Positions 23,828 to 31,188 of a DNA stretch of 36,984 bases are shown here, in pieces. The notes under the pieces are model-generated. The model saw only the letters and a program-made list of their open reading frames with translations. It ran no database searches and was not told the origin of the DNA. Made by a program: the position numbers and the translations under genes. The first letter of the stretch is position 1. Each line of letters opens with the position of its first letter. This DNA is from Mycobacterium sp. shizuoka-1 (GTDB taxonomy: Bacteria > Actinomycetota > Actinomycetes > Mycobacteriales > Mycobacteriaceae), in the NCBI RefSeq assembly GCF_002723835.1, contig NZ_BEWG01000033.1:55952-92935 (forward strand). The letters run 5' to 3'.

Positions 23828-25078
23828 ATGCTGAACCAGGACATGACGGACGAGGAGTTCGCCCCTTACTTCGCCCAGGCGCAGGAAGTGTCGCAGTTCT
23901 TCCGCGAGATCGGCCCCAAGTACGACCAGGAGAACACTTTCGCCTATCCGTCCATCGACGTCTTCAAGAAGTCGGGTCTCGGCGGTCTGCCGGTGCCCAA
24001 GGAGTATGGCGGCGGTGGCGGCAACATCCTGCACGTGTCGAAGATCGTCTCGGAGCTGTCTCGCGGTGACTCGGCGATCACCCTGGCCTACAACATGCAC
24101 TACATCATGGTGGGCATCGCCGGGAACCTGATGAGCGAGGAGCAGAAGAAGCACTGGCTGGGCCGCGTCGCCGACGGCGACCTGATCTTCGGCCCGTTCT
24201 CCGAGAAGCGCGCCGGCTTCTCAGGTCTGGCCGACATGCAGGCGGTGCCGCAGCCCGGCGGTGGGTGGAAGCTGTACGGTAAGAAGACCTGGGGCACCCT
24301 GTGCGAGGCCGCGGACATCATCACCACCAACGCGACCGAGACCGACGCCGAAGGCAATCTGCCGGACACCTTCGAGGGCCGAATCGCGGCCGAGAAGCTC
24401 TTCGTCGGCGACTTCAAGGTCGACGAGAACGGCATCGGCGACGGTGTCCGTATCGAGAAGACCTGGAATGCACTCGGCATGCACGCAACCGGAACCCAGG
24501 TCATCCATTTCGATGGGTACTACGTCCCCGAGGATGGTTTCATCTGCCCCTGGCGCGCAGGTGCTTTCGGTGTGCTGGAGTGGGCCTCGCTGATGTTCGC
24601 CAGCATCTACCTCGGCATGCAGTACCGCATCCTTGAGGAGTCGGTGACGAAGCTCTCCAAGAAGCACCTGGGTGCCACCTTCGGCGCGATCGTCGCGGCC
24701 GACACCGAGGTCAAGAATGTCGGCCACATCATCGACGGCATCGGCGACATGGCCACCAAGGTGCAGCTGTCCAAGCGGGTGGTCTACCAGACCTGTGAGG
24801 ATCTGATCCACGGCCGGGACAAGGACTGGGCGCCTGAACTGCGGTTCCCCTATCTTGGCATCGCGAAGACCTTCACCTCCGAGAACGTCATGTACATGGC
24901 CCGCCGGGCGATGAGCATGGTCGGCGGTGAGTCCTTCCGCAAGGGCACCATCTTCGAGCGGCTCTACCGCGACTCGGCGGCGTCGATGTTCCAGCCGCTC
25001 AACGCCGATCAAACTCAGACCTACATCGGCGAGTTTCTGTTGAACAAGGCCGCGGCGGACGCGGCAACGAAGGCCTAG
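23828..25078 (+). CDS. Divergent acyl-CoA dehydrogenase-fold protein
   Basis: 416 residues from ATG 23828, with GGAGAG four bases upstream; an ATG at 23816 would add four residues. It has the acyl-CoA dehydrogenase plan: LGGLPVPKEYGGGGG, SELSRGDSAITLAYN, a beta domain ending TGTQVIHFDGYYVPEDG, and a helical C-terminus SMVGGESFRKGTIFERLYRD. The usual FAD-site signature is altered to FGPFSEKRAGFSGL, and no EGT Glu is present; Glu251 (LEWASLMFAS) falls where isovaleryl-type enzymes hold their base. It is therefore a non-canonical member, probably acting on a bulky substrate or as one partner of a pair. It is divergent from the NTF2-FadD-ALDH operon and overlaps the next convergent gene by four bases. 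Confidence 0.92.
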   Translation: MLNQDMTDEEFAPYFAQAQEVSQFFREIGPKYDQENTFAYPSIDVFKKSGLGGLPVPKEYGGGGGNILHVSKIVSELSRGDSAITLAYNMHYIMVGIAGNLMSEEQKKHWLGRVADGDLIFGPFSEKRAGFSGLADMQAVPQPGGGWKLYGKKTWGTLCEAADIITTNATETDAEGNLPDTFEGRIAAEKLFVGDFKVDENGIGDGVRIEKTWNALGMHATGTQVIHFDGYYVPEDGFICPWRAGAFGVLEWASLMFASIYLGMQYRILEESVTKLSKKHLGATFGAIVAADTEVKNVGHIIDGIGDMATKVQLSKRVVYQTCEDLIHGRDKDWAPELRFPYLGIAKTFTSENVMYMARRAMSMVGGESFRKGTIFERLYRDSAASMFQPLNADQTQTYIGEFLLNKAAADAATKA

Positions 25079-26112
25079 CCGGCCGACTTGACCCCCTCGA
25101 CGACGGCCGCGCGAGTGGTGTCGTCGAGGGGGTACGGCGTGTAAAGGGTGAACCGGTCGACGGTATCGCTGAAGCGCCGGACAATCTCGGCGCCAACCTC
25201 TTTCGGCTCGCCGACAACGGCAAAGGTGGACAACACCTCGTCGTCGACCAAGGCCGACATGGCCGTCCATTCGCCGACCTTGGAGAGCCGGTGCAGTTCA
25301 GTGTGCAGATCACCCCAGCCATGCAGATCCAACACGGCTCGGTACGCAGGTGTGGCCCCATAGAAGGAGATCTGCCGGCGCACTTGCTGCAGCGCATCGA
25401 GGTAGCCGCTCTCATCGGCTGCGGTGACGACCAGGCCGGGGTAACTCACGCTGAAGTCGTCCCGACCGCGGCCGCTGGCGCGCAGACCATCCGCTACGGT
25501 CGGCATCGTCGCTTCCCGCAGATAACGTGCCGTGGTGAACCCGTGGACCAACAGCCCGTCGGCGACTTCCGCGGCCACCCTGGTCATCTTCGGCCCGACT
25601 GCCGCGAGCATGACCCGTGGCGAGCCGAACGGATTCGGTCCCGGGCTGAACATCGGCGTCATCAAGGTGTGGCGATAGTGCTCGCCGCGGAAGTCCAGGT
25701 TTTCACCGGTCTGCCAGCAGTGCCAAATGGCCTGCAGTGCAGCGATGTATTCCCGCATCCGGTCGGCCGGTGCCGACCAGGGCATGCTGAATCGTCGCTC
25801 GATGTGGGCCTGGATCTGGGAACCCAGCCCGAGTACGAACCGTCCCGCGCTGAAGGTGTTCAGATCGTTGGCGACAGCTGCCATCGTCATCGGACTGCGG
25901 GCGAAGGCGACGGCGACCGCGGTGCCCAGTTGCAGGGTGCTCGAGCGCTCCGCGGCGAGCAGCAGTGGAAGGAACGGGTCCCGGCTCACCTCGGTAGACC
26001 AGATGCCGTCGAATCCGATTTGTTCGGCGGCCGCTATCTGTTGAGTGAGGACCGCGAGATCCGCCCCGCCAGTGCCGTCGATGCTGCCGCCGATATTGCC
26101 GTCTACGTACAC
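25075..26112 (-). CDS. LLM-class F420-dependent oxidoreductase (TIGR03617-like)
   Basis: About 345 residues from GTG 26112, where the protein begins with the family-like VYVDGNIGG; a GTG at 26154 would add 14 untypical residues. TIM-barrel landmarks are GFDGIWSTEVSRDPFLPL, LGTAVAVAFARSPM, FVLGLGSQIQAHIERRF and PRVMLAAVGPKMTRVAAEVADG, which match the TIGR03617 group of F420 enzymes. It probably reduces or oxidises a CoA-linked or terpenoid/steroid intermediate. It faces the acyl-CoA dehydrogenase gene tail to tail and shares a promoter region containing a complete G-run/C-run site with the membrane protein gene. Confidence 0.92.
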   Translation of the reverse strand: MYVDGNIGGSIDGTGGADLAVLTQQIAAAEQIGFDGIWSTEVSRDPFLPLLLAAERSSTLQLGTAVAVAFARSPMTMAAVANDLNTFSAGRFVLGLGSQIQAHIERRFSMPWSAPADRMREYIAALQAIWHCWQTGENLDFRGEHYRHTLMTPMFSPGPNPFGSPRVMLAAVGPKMTRVAAEVADGLLVHGFTTARYLREATMPTVADGLRASGRGRDDFSVSYPGLVVTAADESGYLDALQQVRRQISFYGATPAYRAVLDLHGWGDLHTELHRLSKVGEWTAMSALVDDEVLSTFAVVGEPKEVGAEIVRRFSDTVDRFTLYTPYPLDDTTRAAVVEGVKSAG

Positions 26113-26157
26113 GCATGCAGCCTGACACGACGGCGGTTCCGATAGTCGCCGCACTAC

Positions 26158-26182
26158 CCGGTGGGGGGAGGGAAATCCCCCT
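26158..26182. promoter_or_regulatory. G-run/C-run inverted repeat (site D)
   Basis: GGGGGA (26164-26169), spacer GGGAAA, TCCCCC (26176-26181) form a perfect inverted repeat with a six-base spacer. This is nearly the same as site B, 2.4 kb away. It sits midway between the divergent F420 oxidoreductase and membrane protein starts (about 50 bases from each), so it could control both. Confidence 0.6.
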
Positions 26183-26226
26183 CAGTGATGCAGTGAAGGT
26201 GTGGGCCCGATCATAGATTCATCCCC

Positions 26227-27081
26227 ATGGGTCGCATGTCTGACGCGGTGATGCAGCATCCGCTTAATCTGCTCTGGCAGAACATTTTCATGTGGGCGAG
26301 CTGGTTGATCGTCCTGGCGATGCTCGCCGTCGCCGTCTTGATGGGGCTGCGGCAACGAACGCCGTTCTATGTCCTCACCATTCTGGCAGCCGGGGTCGCA
26401 GCCTTCGCCGAGCCACTCTACGACGTGGCCTTCGACCTGTGGTTCTACGACGCCCACGACGACGGAACGCCGGGCGCGGCGTTCAGCCACTTCTCGGCAT
26501 TCGGTGTGGTGCAACCCATTTGGACGCACAGCGGTTACGTCATCCTCTACGCTGCGGCATCGCTGTACGCCGGCCGGCTGATCTATGAGGGACGGCTGAC
26601 TCACCGCGGCCTGTTTTTCGTGTGGGGTGCGGAGATAGCGATGTCAACCGTGTTCGAAGTCATTGGGACCGGAACCGACGTCTACACCTATTACGGACCG
26701 TATGTCGGGCGGATCTGGAACTACCCCGTCGTCATCGGTGTGTTGGAGGGGACACAGACCCTGCTGTTCACGGTGGTGGCGGTCCTGCTGTGGCGGAAGG
26801 TCTCGACGAACTGGGGTCTGTTGAGCCTCTTTGTGGTGTTCCCGATCACCTTCTTCGGCGCAAACTTTGGTATCGGCGCGCCGGTGATCATCGCGTTGCA
26901 CCTGGACGGCGGGCTGTCGACCGATGGGCTCGTCGCGGCCTCGACGATCTTGTCCATCGCGCTGTGCGCCGTTGTGGTGTACGGCCTGAGTAGATTCCTG
27001 CCGACAAGCCCAGCGGATGATGCGCAGGCTTCGAGCCGCGTTGATGTCAGCGCGCGTGAGGCTTCACCGGCGGTGCGCTGA
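26227..27081 (+). CDS. Polytopic membrane protein, about seven helices, unknown function
   Basis: 284 residues with about seven hydrophobic spans (roughly 20-40, 47-65, 92-116, 128-148, 164-189, 196-224, 234-256). Charged and aromatic residues inside or next to spans are conspicuous: AEPLYDVAFDLWFYD (61-75), FEVIGTGTDVYTYYG (143-157) and GVLEGTQ. These suggest a buried active site or transport path rather than a structural role. I do not recognise a family; a distant relation to AveC-type spirocyclases occurred to me but is unproven. The start may be ATG 26227 or ATG 26236; neither has a good ribosome-binding site. It is divergent from the F420 oxidoreductase and convergent with the TetR gene. 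Confidence 0.82.
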   Translation: MGRMSDAVMQHPLNLLWQNIFMWASWLIVLAMLAVAVLMGLRQRTPFYVLTILAAGVAAFAEPLYDVAFDLWFYDAHDDGTPGAAFSHFSAFGVVQPIWTHSGYVILYAAASLYAGRLIYEGRLTHRGLFFVWGAEIAMSTVFEVIGTGTDVYTYYGPYVGRIWNYPVVIGVLEGTQTLLFTVVAVLLWRKVSTNWGLLSLFVVFPITFFGANFGIGAPVIIALHLDGGLSTDGLVAASTILSIALCAVVVYGLSRFLPTSPADDAQASSRVDVSAREASPAVR

Positions 27082-27091
27082 TCCTGCGGAC

Positions 27092-27736
27092 TCAGTCGGT
27101 GATGCCCAGCACCGCCCGAGCCGCCTCGGTGAGCAGCAACCGCAGCCGGCCCTCCGCCAGTCCGACGCCATGGAAGAGCGTCGACTGGATCGCCCCGATC
27201 GCGGCATGGACAACGGTGCGCGCCTCGGCATCGTTGAGGTCGTCGCGCAGCTCGTCGACCAGGTGCACCCACTCCTCGAGATAAAGGCGTTGCTTGCGGC
27301 GCAACCGGCGCTGATCCTCGTCGGGAAGATTGTTGATCTCATTGTGGTAGACCTGCGCCAACTCCCGGTCTCCGACAACGAATTCGACCTGGCCGGCGAT
27401 GAGCTGGTCCAGGGCGCGGCGCAGGTCGGTGGTCACGTCGAGGATCTCCTGCTCGTCGCGCAGCAGGTCGTCGATGACGCGGTCGAACAACGCGACAAGG
27501 ACCGCCGATTTGCTCTCGAAATGCCGATACACCCCGGATCCGGTGATACCGGCGGCCGCGCCGATCTCGGCGATTGACACCGCGTGGTACCCCTTGCGTG
27601 CGACGAGATCCGCGGCGGCGGCCATGATGCGCGCCTTGCGTTCGGGATCTCGGGTACGCACCGGGGTTCGTACCTCACCGCTCGGGTCAGCGCCGATGAT
27701 CCCCACCTCCGATGTTTCTCGAGGTTTATTATGCAT
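27092..27736 (-). CDS. TetR-family transcriptional regulator
   Basis: 214 residues from ATG 27736. The N-terminal DNA-binding domain is clear (RKARIMAAAADLVARKGYHA, then SIAEIGAAAGITGSGVYRHF and SKSAVLVALF). The C-terminal ligand domain (ELAQVYHNEINNLPDEDQRR, RTVVHAAIGAIQSTLFHG) is helical and of the type found near acyl-CoA metabolism genes. It lies 88 bases downstream of the enoyl-CoA hydratase in the same direction, so it may repress that gene and itself. An upstream in-frame GTG at 27793 is less likely. Ligand unknown. Confidence 0.92.
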   Translation of the reverse strand: MHNKPRETSEVGIIGADPSGEVRTPVRTRDPERKARIMAAAADLVARKGYHAVSIAEIGAAAGITGSGVYRHFESKSAVLVALFDRVIDDLLRDEQEILDVTTDLRRALDQLIAGQVEFVVGDRELAQVYHNEINNLPDEDQRRLRRKQRLYLEEWVHLVDELRDDLNDAEARTVVHAAIGAIQSTLFHGVGLAEGRLRLLLTEAARAVLGITD

Positions 27737-27824
27737 CGTCGGCGAACTGACGATATCCGTTGGTGCTAGTGAATCACCGTGCGCGAGCGCCACGCTGCCT
27801 GAAGAAGCTGTTCATTTTGTTCGG

Positions 27825-28631
27825 TCAGACATTCCGCCAGATTGGGGCGCGCTTCTCTTTGAAGGCGCGAACGCCCTCCGCCAGGTCCTCCGTGGTGAAG
27901 GCCAGCGCCAACTGGGCTTGCAAATAGTCCAGCGCGGCGTCCAGTGGAAGGTCCCTGGTTGCGGCGAGCGCCTTCTTGCCCAATCCGAGCAGCAGCGGTG
28001 ACTTGGATGCGATGGTGGCGACCCACTCCGAAACCGCCTCTTCGAAGTCCTCGTCGGCCACCACTCGGTTCAGCAGGCCGGCGTTGAGCGCTTCGTCTGC
28101 CGACAGCAGCCGCCCGGTCATCATCAACTCGTTAGCGGTCAGCCGTCCGGTTGCGCGAAAGATGAGGGCCGAGATCATGAACGGAAAAGCGCCGATGTTG
28201 ATTTCTGGGCAGCCCACCTTGACCGATCGCTTGGCGATCACCAGGTCACAGGCAAGCGCGACGCCGAGTGCCCCGGCGAGCACGTCGCCATTGGCGGCGC
28301 AGACCACCGGCTTGTCGATCGCGGTGAGAGTGCGAAAAAGGTCCGGGAACGAGTGAAGACCCGCGTATTTCGTGATGGTCGGGCGGGTGTCGGCGAACGC
28401 GTCGAGGTTGCCGCCGGAGGAGAAGACTTTTTCATGGGACGACGTCAGCACGATCACTCGGACGCCCGGGTCCGCGGTCGCGCGGTGCAGGCCGTCCATC
28501 AGCTGGCCGAGCAGGGCGTCCGATAGCGCATTCCGTCGCCGCGGGTCATCGAGGATCAGGTAGGCCGCCAGGGGGGCGTCCGGTTCGGGGAGGACCGGGC
28601 GCGCTTCGTACGTGACGAGGGTGTCAGTCAT
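27825..28631 (-). CDS. Enoyl-CoA hydratase/isomerase (crotonase) family protein
   Basis: A 268-residue crotonase. The oxyanion-hole segments are KVFSSGGNLDAF (68-79) and ANGDVLAGALGVALACD (113-129). Of the two catalytic Glu of hydratases, the one in CPEINIGAFP (Glu143) is present, while the position in the ALGG-E segment is Ala, so it may be an isomerase or act with a single acid. It could supply the hydration step of the pathway encoded nearby. ATG 28631 overlaps the stop of a degraded quinone-oxidoreductase frame (ATGA). Downstream lies the TetR gene. Confidence 0.93.
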   Translation of the reverse strand: MTDTLVTYEARPVLPEPDAPLAAYLILDDPRRRNALSDALLGQLMDGLHRATADPGVRVIVLTSSHEKVFSSGGNLDAFADTRPTITKYAGLHSFPDLFRTLTAIDKPVVCAANGDVLAGALGVALACDLVIAKRSVKVGCPEINIGAFPFMISALIFRATGRLTANELMMTGRLLSADEALNAGLLNRVVADEDFEEAVSEWVATIASKSPLLLGLGKKALAATRDLPLDAALDYLQAQLALAFTTEDLAEGVRAFKEKRAPIWRNV

Positions 28632-28714
28632 GCAAACTCCAAAACTGTCTTGCCGAAGGCTCGGGTGGTCTTGATCTGTTCGTGTGCCTGGGCGGTGTGG
28701 TCAAGGGAAAGGTT
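28628..28714 (-). pseudogene. 3' relic of a zinc-type alcohol dehydrogenase/quinone oxidoreductase gene
   Basis: In the minus-strand frame ending TGA 28628-28630 the DNA still encodes about 28 residues ending LSLDHTAQAHEQIKTTRAFG then KTVLEFA. This is the characteristic C-terminus of medium-chain quinone oxidoreductases (Ala-His-x-x-x then Gly-Lys-x-x-Leu). Upstream of about 28714 the homology stops: the frame turns Arg/Pro-rich and the remaining gap to the CAP gene (about 170 bases) is far too short for the missing 290 residues. The stop still overlaps the crotonase start as ATGA, so the two genes were once translationally coupled. This is a deletion remnant, not a functional gene. Confidence 0.7.
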
Positions 28715-28885
28715 CCGCCGATGACCGGCGGCGTTACTCAGTCTTCGGTGAGCAGGTCGAGGTGGCGCTCACCGGCGTGACATTAGTGCCGCTCGGGGTC
28801 GGCTGCGTCCCTCTTTGGGGGGTATTCCGATCTTCAGCGGGGGGCGGACCGGCGCTGATCGCTCTGGTCGCCCGCGCCGATTGAC

Positions 28886-29374
28886 CTAGGCCGGCCTGCC
28901 ATAGACCGCCACGACGACCGAGCGGTCCAGACTGTTCTCCGACCACACCCCGATCGCGGTGTTGGCACAGTCGGACATGATCGCGAAGGAGGCCGGACTG
29001 TAATACCACTGGTTGAGTATCTCGATGTTGTTGATCGCCAACGCGGGATTGATGGCGACGGTCTCGGTGGCTGTCCCCTTGAAACCCGCAGCAGCGGCGC
29101 GTGATTGCGGTGTAGAGCCGTCCGAACCGATATCGCCGTCGAGAGCGCGATTGCTCATGACATCATCGGTGTGCCACTGTGCAGCGAGCGTAAGTGCAGG
29201 GTCTTTCTTGATACTGGTGGTACAGCCGGCTTGGTGCTGGATGGTGTACACGTTGGCGACTACGCCATTGTTGAGTCGAGAGTTGTCGGCATGCCCGGGG
29301 GGCGCGGCGGCGACAAGTATGCCCAGCACGGCGGCGCACACCGCGGCTGATCGCCCAATCCTGTTGTGAGACAT
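28886..29374 (-). CDS. Secreted CAP (SCP/PR1-like) domain protein
   Basis: 162 residues from ATG 29374, with AGGAAG about nine bases upstream; the frame runs to 29443 but over the neighbouring gene. A signal peptide (hydrophobic 8-24, cleavage GHA-DNS) precedes a small CAP domain: QWHTDDVMSNRALDGDIGSD, ATETVAINPALA and NQWYYSPASFAIMSDC. His68 and Glu104 are candidates for the CAP cavity, and Cys51 and Cys136 may pair. Mycobacteria have several such secreted proteins with no firm function. It lies 11 bases after the DUF732 gene, so it reads as the tail of the mce operon. Confidence 0.88.
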   Translation of the reverse strand: MSHNRIGRSAAVCAAVLGILVAAAPPGHADNSRLNNGVVANVYTIQHQAGCTTSIKKDPALTLAAQWHTDDVMSNRALDGDIGSDGSTPQSRAAAAGFKGTATETVAINPALAINNIEILNQWYYSPASFAIMSDCANTAIGVWSENSLDRSVVVAVYGRPA

Positions 29375-29385
29375 CGGGTAACTTC

Positions 29386-29751
29386 CTATTGGCCGGTGTA
29401 GCCAGCGGCGGATTGCCGTAGCTGCCAGATGAGCGCCGGACACAGTTCATTGGCCGCCTGGTTGATCAGGTAGACGCCCTGGTAGGCGTCGCCGCTGTTG
29501 AAGTCGGCCATTACCTCGGCGACCAGTTGCCGATACCCTTCGCCCCGGCCGATCTTGTCGCAGACACGGTACCCATAGTCCAGCGCCGCATCGGCGTTGG
29601 GGAAGTTGTAGCCCGGCCGGACCGTCACGTTCACCAGATAGGCCACGCTGTCCGCGCGGGCGGGCTGGGCAGCGCCGATGCTACCCATCATCGCCATGGC
29701 ACCCAGGGTGCCGGCGATTACGACCCGGGCGGCAGCAACATTGACTGCCAT
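29386..29751 (-). CDS. Secreted DUF732 domain protein
   Basis: 121 residues from ATG 29751, with GGGAG about eight bases upstream. The signal peptide spans about 1-33 (ARA-DSV), followed by a DUF732 domain: VRPGYNFPNADAALDYG, CDKIGRGEGY, LVAEVMADF and NQAANELCPALI. Cys64 and Cys104 match the conserved pair of this family of small mycobacterial secreted proteins. Its first 34 bases overlap the end of mceF in another reading frame, so expression is probably coupled to the mce operon. Function unknown. Confidence 0.9.
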   Translation of the reverse strand: MAVNVAAARVVIAGTLGAMAMMGSIGAAQPARADSVAYLVNVTVRPGYNFPNADAALDYGYRVCDKIGRGEGYRQLVAEVMADFNSGDAYQGVYLINQAANELCPALIWQLRQSAAGYTGQ

Positions 29752-31187
29752 GAGTTGTCTCCCTTGGCCGGTTGGGCGAGTTGGGACTGGGTGTAGACGC
29801 GACCGTTCGGACCGACGTAGGTACCCGTTGCCGGGTCGTACTCCGCGACGCCCACCATGGCCGGTGGTGGGGGCGCTGCCGGCATGTCCGGTTCCGCGGG
29901 CGGGGATCCCGGTGGTATTTCGGGGATGTCTTGACCCGACAGCGTGGCGTTGGGATCGCCTTTCCAATTCATCCCGTCGTTGAGCGGCACGTACTGCTCG
30001 TCGCTCTCACACAGCTTTGCCGTCGGCGCACGTTTCCACGGCTTGGTCTCGCACGGGATGTTCCGTGCGCCGCGGACATTGAACGGCGAGTCCTGCGGTG
30101 TGCGGCAGTACAGATCGCCCGCCGCACGGTCCGGATAGTCGACCAGGTTGGGGATGCGCGCTTGCTGGGCCGGCAGGAATCCAGTGGTGCAGGCGGGCGG
30201 AAGGTTGAGGTTGAGGTTGAACGACAGATACTCGCCCTTGTATGCCTGCTGCGTGTTGGCGTTGGCCACGAACGTTCCCTGCCCTGCCGCCACCGCTTGC
30301 GGCAGTACCACCAGCAACTGCTCGATGTCATTCTGGTAGGTGACGGCGACCTGGCCGACGCTGGCCAGATTGGCCGCCAGAACCGGCAATGTGGGCTTGA
30401 GGCGCTCGATGAGCTTGCGCGCTTCATCGGAGGCCACGATGATGCCCTGCTGGTCGATGAAGCCGGCGACGGCGTCGTTCTTCTTTTCCAGGTCGCCGGT
30501 CACCGTCGCAAGGTGTGATGCCCACGCCTCAATCGCTTGCGCGGAGTTGGTCTGGGAATCCAGAACCGGTTTGGCGTTGTCGATGAGATCGATCAGCGGG
30601 TCGAGATTCGTGCGTGCGTCGATGGCCAGCGTCGTCGAGCCCTTGACAATGTCTGAGAGCTGCGGCCCGAGCCCGCCGACCGCGGTGTAGGCCTCGTCAA
30701 TGGCGGTCTTGAGGTTGTCCCGCGGAATTGCCTTCAAGCCGGCATTGGCCGCATTCAGCAGTGAGTTGATATCCGGTGGGACCGAGGTGTCGGATTCGGG
30801 GATCACGTCGCCGTCTCGCAGCGGTCTCGATGTTCCGTTGCGGGGCACCAGGTTGACGTACTGTTCACCGATCGCGGACTGGCTGTGCACCTCCGCTTTC
30901 AGGTCAGAGGGAATCTCAATCGCCGATGTCAGCGAGAGCACCGCGGTGACTCCGGTATCGGTGAGACGGACCGATTGCACCTTGCCGACCTCGACGCCAC
31001 GGTAGGTGACGTTGCCGGTGCCGTAGAGCCCGCCGCTTTCGGGAAGTTGCATCGTGACGCTGTAGCGCCCGACGCCGAACAGTCTGGCCGGAAGCTTCAG
31101 GAACTGAAGACCCATCACAGTGATGGCAGTCAAAGCGATGACTGTGAAAGCCGCCAACTGCAACAACATTCGTCGACTGAGGTGCAT
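29718..31187 (-). CDS. mceF: Mce family protein MceF
   Basis: 489 residues: an N-terminal membrane anchor (about 8-27), a MlaD/Mce domain (LFGVGRYSVTMQLPESGGLY, YRGVEVGKVQSV, VPRNGTSRPLRDGDVIP), a long helical part, and a Pro-rich tail (PPGSPPAEPDMPAAPPPP). It is the sixth Mce protein in the fixed A-F order, so it is part of the hexameric periplasmic tunnel that passes lipids to the YrbE permease. It starts one base after mceE ends. A Cys-rich stretch before the tail (CTTGF, YCRTP, IPCETK, KLCES) may form disulfides. The transported lipid is unknown. Confidence 0.95.
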   Translation of the reverse strand: MHLSRRMLLQLAAFTVIALTAITVMGLQFLKLPARLFGVGRYSVTMQLPESGGLYGTGNVTYRGVEVGKVQSVRLTDTGVTAVLSLTSAIEIPSDLKAEVHSQSAIGEQYVNLVPRNGTSRPLRDGDVIPESDTSVPPDINSLLNAANAGLKAIPRDNLKTAIDEAYTAVGGLGPQLSDIVKGSTTLAIDARTNLDPLIDLIDNAKPVLDSQTNSAQAIEAWASHLATVTGDLEKKNDAVAGFIDQQGIIVASDEARKLIERLKPTLPVLAANLASVGQVAVTYQNDIEQLLVVLPQAVAAGQGTFVANANTQQAYKGEYLSFNLNLNLPPACTTGFLPAQQARIPNLVDYPDRAAGDLYCRTPQDSPFNVRGARNIPCETKPWKRAPTAKLCESDEQYVPLNDGMNWKGDPNATLSGQDIPEIPPGSPPAEPDMPAAPPPPAMVGVAEYDPATGTYVGPNGRVYTQSQLAQPAKGDNSWQSMLLPPGS

Positions 31188-31188
31188 G

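Noticed and set aside
28738..28779. A second short relic frame ending HLDLLTED before a stop
   Set aside because: It is closed by a TAA only 14 codons upstream and I cannot tie it to a family; it may be chance.
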